A stretch of 64,000 nt of DNA from positions 124,001-188,000 of the forward strand of contig CAVOGL010000001.1 in assembly GCA_963695415.1 (NCBI GenBank). Reading direction: 5' to 3'. Shown one piece after another: positions 62,766 through 64,000 of the stretch (positions are counted from its first letter, which is position 1; each line of letters starts with the position of its first letter). The notes under the pieces were generated by a model. The model was not told where the DNA came from. It saw only the letters and a program-made list of their open reading frames with translations, and ran no database searches. The stretch comes from CAVXWV01 sp963695415 (GTDB lineage: Bacteria > Chloroflexota > Anaerolineae > Anaerolineales > UBA4823). The position numbers were made by a program, and so were the translations under genes.

Positions 62766-63433
62766 ATGACCAGCTACATCAGCCCACAGCAGTTCTACGA
62801 ATCCGAAGGCGTCGAGGATTGGCGCCTGACCAGCGAAGGCGCCACCGCTTTCTTCCGCACATCCTCGTTCGCCGAGAGCGCGCGCTTCGTGCAGGCGATC
62901 AGCGCGCTGCCGGGGGTGGAGGAGCACCGCCCCGGCGTCGACGTGCGCCAGGATGGCGTCACCGTCCACACGATCACATACACCAACGACTACTTCGGAC
63001 CCGGTCTGCGGGACGTGGAGCTGGCGAGGCAGGTCTCGGCGGCGGCCTCGAAGCTGGGGCTGAGCGCCGACCCTTCCCAGGTGCAGAGCGTGCTGATCAT
63101 CCCCGGCGCCACCGATATCGAAACGGTGAAACCCTTCTGGCAGGCGGTGCTGGGGTACGAGCGCGCCGCGACAGCCCGGACGAGGACCTGGTCGACCCGC
63201 ACGACCGCGGTCCGGCGTTCTGGTTCGAGCGGATGGACGGGCCGCGTGGCGATGGCGGCGGGGCGATCCACATCGCCATCTGGGTGCCGTACGAACAGGC
63301 GCAGGCACGCATCGCCGCGGCGCTGGCCGCGGGCGGCAGGATGGTGCGCGACGAGTTCGCCCCCTCCTGGTGGACGCTCGCCGACCCGGCGGGGAACGAA
63401 GCCGACATCGCTACCGTGAAGGGGCGCGAGTAA
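62766..63433 (+). CDS. PCD-like/VOC fusion protein (one frameshift)
   Basis: About 222 residues; the ATG has GGAGGAA 5 bases upstream. The first half (WRLTSEGATAFFRTSSFAES ... TNDYFGPGLRDVELARQVS) has the shape of pterin-4a-carbinolamine dehydratase. The second half (LIIPGATDIETVKPFWQAVL) is a VOC module. Near 63160-63175 the coding shifts frame to DSPDEDLVDPHDRGPAFWFE, then IHIAIWVPYEQAQARIAAAL and WWTLADPAGNEADIAT, the VOC end. This fusion is common in actinobacteria. Codons are markedly GC-rich compared with neighbours. Confidence 0.75.
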
Positions 63434-63442
63434 GGGACTGAA

Positions 63443-64000
63443 TTAACCGTCGATCTTGACGCTGTCCCGGTCGAAATCCACCTCGACGCTGATCCCGTTG
63501 GCGAAGGTGACGCGCTGCCGGCGCAGATTGCCTTCGATGAACTCGTGCCGCACCATTTCCGCATACGCAGACGCGTTTGTGGAAATCGCACAACGCCTGG
63601 ACGCGCTCGATCTCCTCGGCGTCCGCATCCAGCGAAAGGTAGCCGGTCCCGCCGTTGAGGTAGGCGTGCAGCAAGCCGCTCTCCCCTTCGGGGATGCCCC
63701 AGCCTCCTTTGGTCAGCGTCCAGGGCAGGATGAGGCAGTCGTGGTAGACCAGGTTGAAGAGCGGAACCGGGATGCCTCTTGCGGGGCAGTTGTCATAGTC
63801 CGGGTCGAGGGCGTACGGACCGTGGTGCACCAGGTCGAGGTGAGGGACGGCGAAATCGATCGATTCTTCCGAGCTGACGATCCTGCCCTGGGTGCCCAAA
63901 TAATCAAAGCATAGCAAGCGGTACTCCATGCATTCCTTGCGGCTCATCGTGTGGTCGGGGTGGAAGCACTCGTCCAGCTCGACCACGGCAAACACATCCA
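63443..64000 (-). CDS. DUF5696-like protein, C-terminal part (one frameshift)
   Basis: The frame is open at the right edge, so the gene continues outside. VVELDECFHPDHTMSRKECM, VVSSEESIDFAVPHLDLVHH, GIPVPLFNLVYHDCLILPWT and GESGLLHAYLNGGTGYLSLD recall DUF5696 (glycosidase-like, TIM-barrel) proteins. Near base 63580 the coding shifts to SAYAEMVRHEFIEGNLRRQR and FANGISVEVDFDRDSVKIDG and stops at 63443. The frame that runs on to 63411 is out of register. The family call is moderate. It is convergent with the PCD-VOC gene. Confidence 0.6.

Noticed and set aside
1..64000. tRNA, rRNA, riboswitch, insertion sequence or prophage genes
   Set aside because: I looked for T-loop-like GGTTCGAATC sequences, transposase motifs and integrase motifs by eye and saw none; a dedicated search would be needed to exclude small RNAs.

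Overview
The window looks like a chromosomal segment of an Anaerolineae-type Chloroflexota bacterium, probably from a metagenome assembly. This rests on general character, not on a marker gene: there is no rRNA, tRNA or ribosomal protein gene here. Supporting signs are a giant LamG/thrombospondin-3 surface protein with a Thr/Pro stalk, short-chain and aldo/keto reductases in small clusters, a PDZ-like multi-spanning sensor without a kinase core, an XRE-NTPase-TPR regulator, and abundant short palindromic repeats of the kind that give spurious CHCERSEAIS-type peptides. About 35 places were found where a conserved protein continues in another frame. Most look like single-base indels and probably reflect consensus errors, so many genes below are given as one span with a noted frameshift.

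Layout: 1-2363 DUF1963 protein end, methyltransferase, metallo-beta-lactamase-fold hydrolase and a 58-aa protein. 2373-3450 hairpins and a tandem palindromic array. 3515-5952 VOC-SDR-GNAT-SDR cluster. 6229-22108 one giant surface protein of about 5,290 codons: N-terminal anchor, two sets of Ca-binding DxDxDG repeats, an internal membrane-helix bundle, eight LamG domains, Ig-like domains, a P/Homo-B-like domain, stalk and C-terminal anchor. 22218-30618 sensor, Gfo/Idh plus GMC dehydrogenase pair, zinc-ribbon protein, methyltransferase, aldo/keto reductase, zinc-type dehydrogenase and a second zinc-ribbon protein. 30627-31225 six-copy 101-bp palindromic array. 31270-45079 amidase, streptomycin-kinase-like APH, nitroreductase, Eis-like acetyltransferase, B3/B4 protein, DUF429, F420-type reductase, APH-like kinase, cytochrome lipoprotein, zincin, aldo/keto reductase, regulator and cupredoxin lipoprotein.

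45395-49810 is a minus-strand glycan-degradation operon (BNR/sialidase-like, formylglycine sulfatase, GH127). 49853-51734 is a membrane-anchored MutS homologue. 52174-57295 is a minus-strand run ending in a translationally coupled small membrane protein, M20 amidohydrolase and AAC(3)-fold acetyltransferase, followed by a polytopic membrane protein and a URO-D-family protein. 57526-58257 is acetolactate decarboxylase (budA). 58449-59908 is an AbiE toxin-antitoxin pair with a palindromic operator candidate. 60247-63433 holds a serine hydrolase, repeats, a possible DNA-binding gene behind a 36-nt palindrome and a GC-rich PCD-VOC fusion. The right edge carries part of a DUF5696-like protein.

Most unusual items: the giant protein's internal membrane module; degenerate type I-E-like CRISPR repeats near abiE whose 'spacers' resemble a dispersed genomic palindrome; two unrelated tandem arrays of self-complementary units; a duplicated gene junction between the sulfatase and GH127; and a 17-bp-arm palindrome just before the 62121 gene. 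No cas genes, transposase, integrase or prophage genes were seen.
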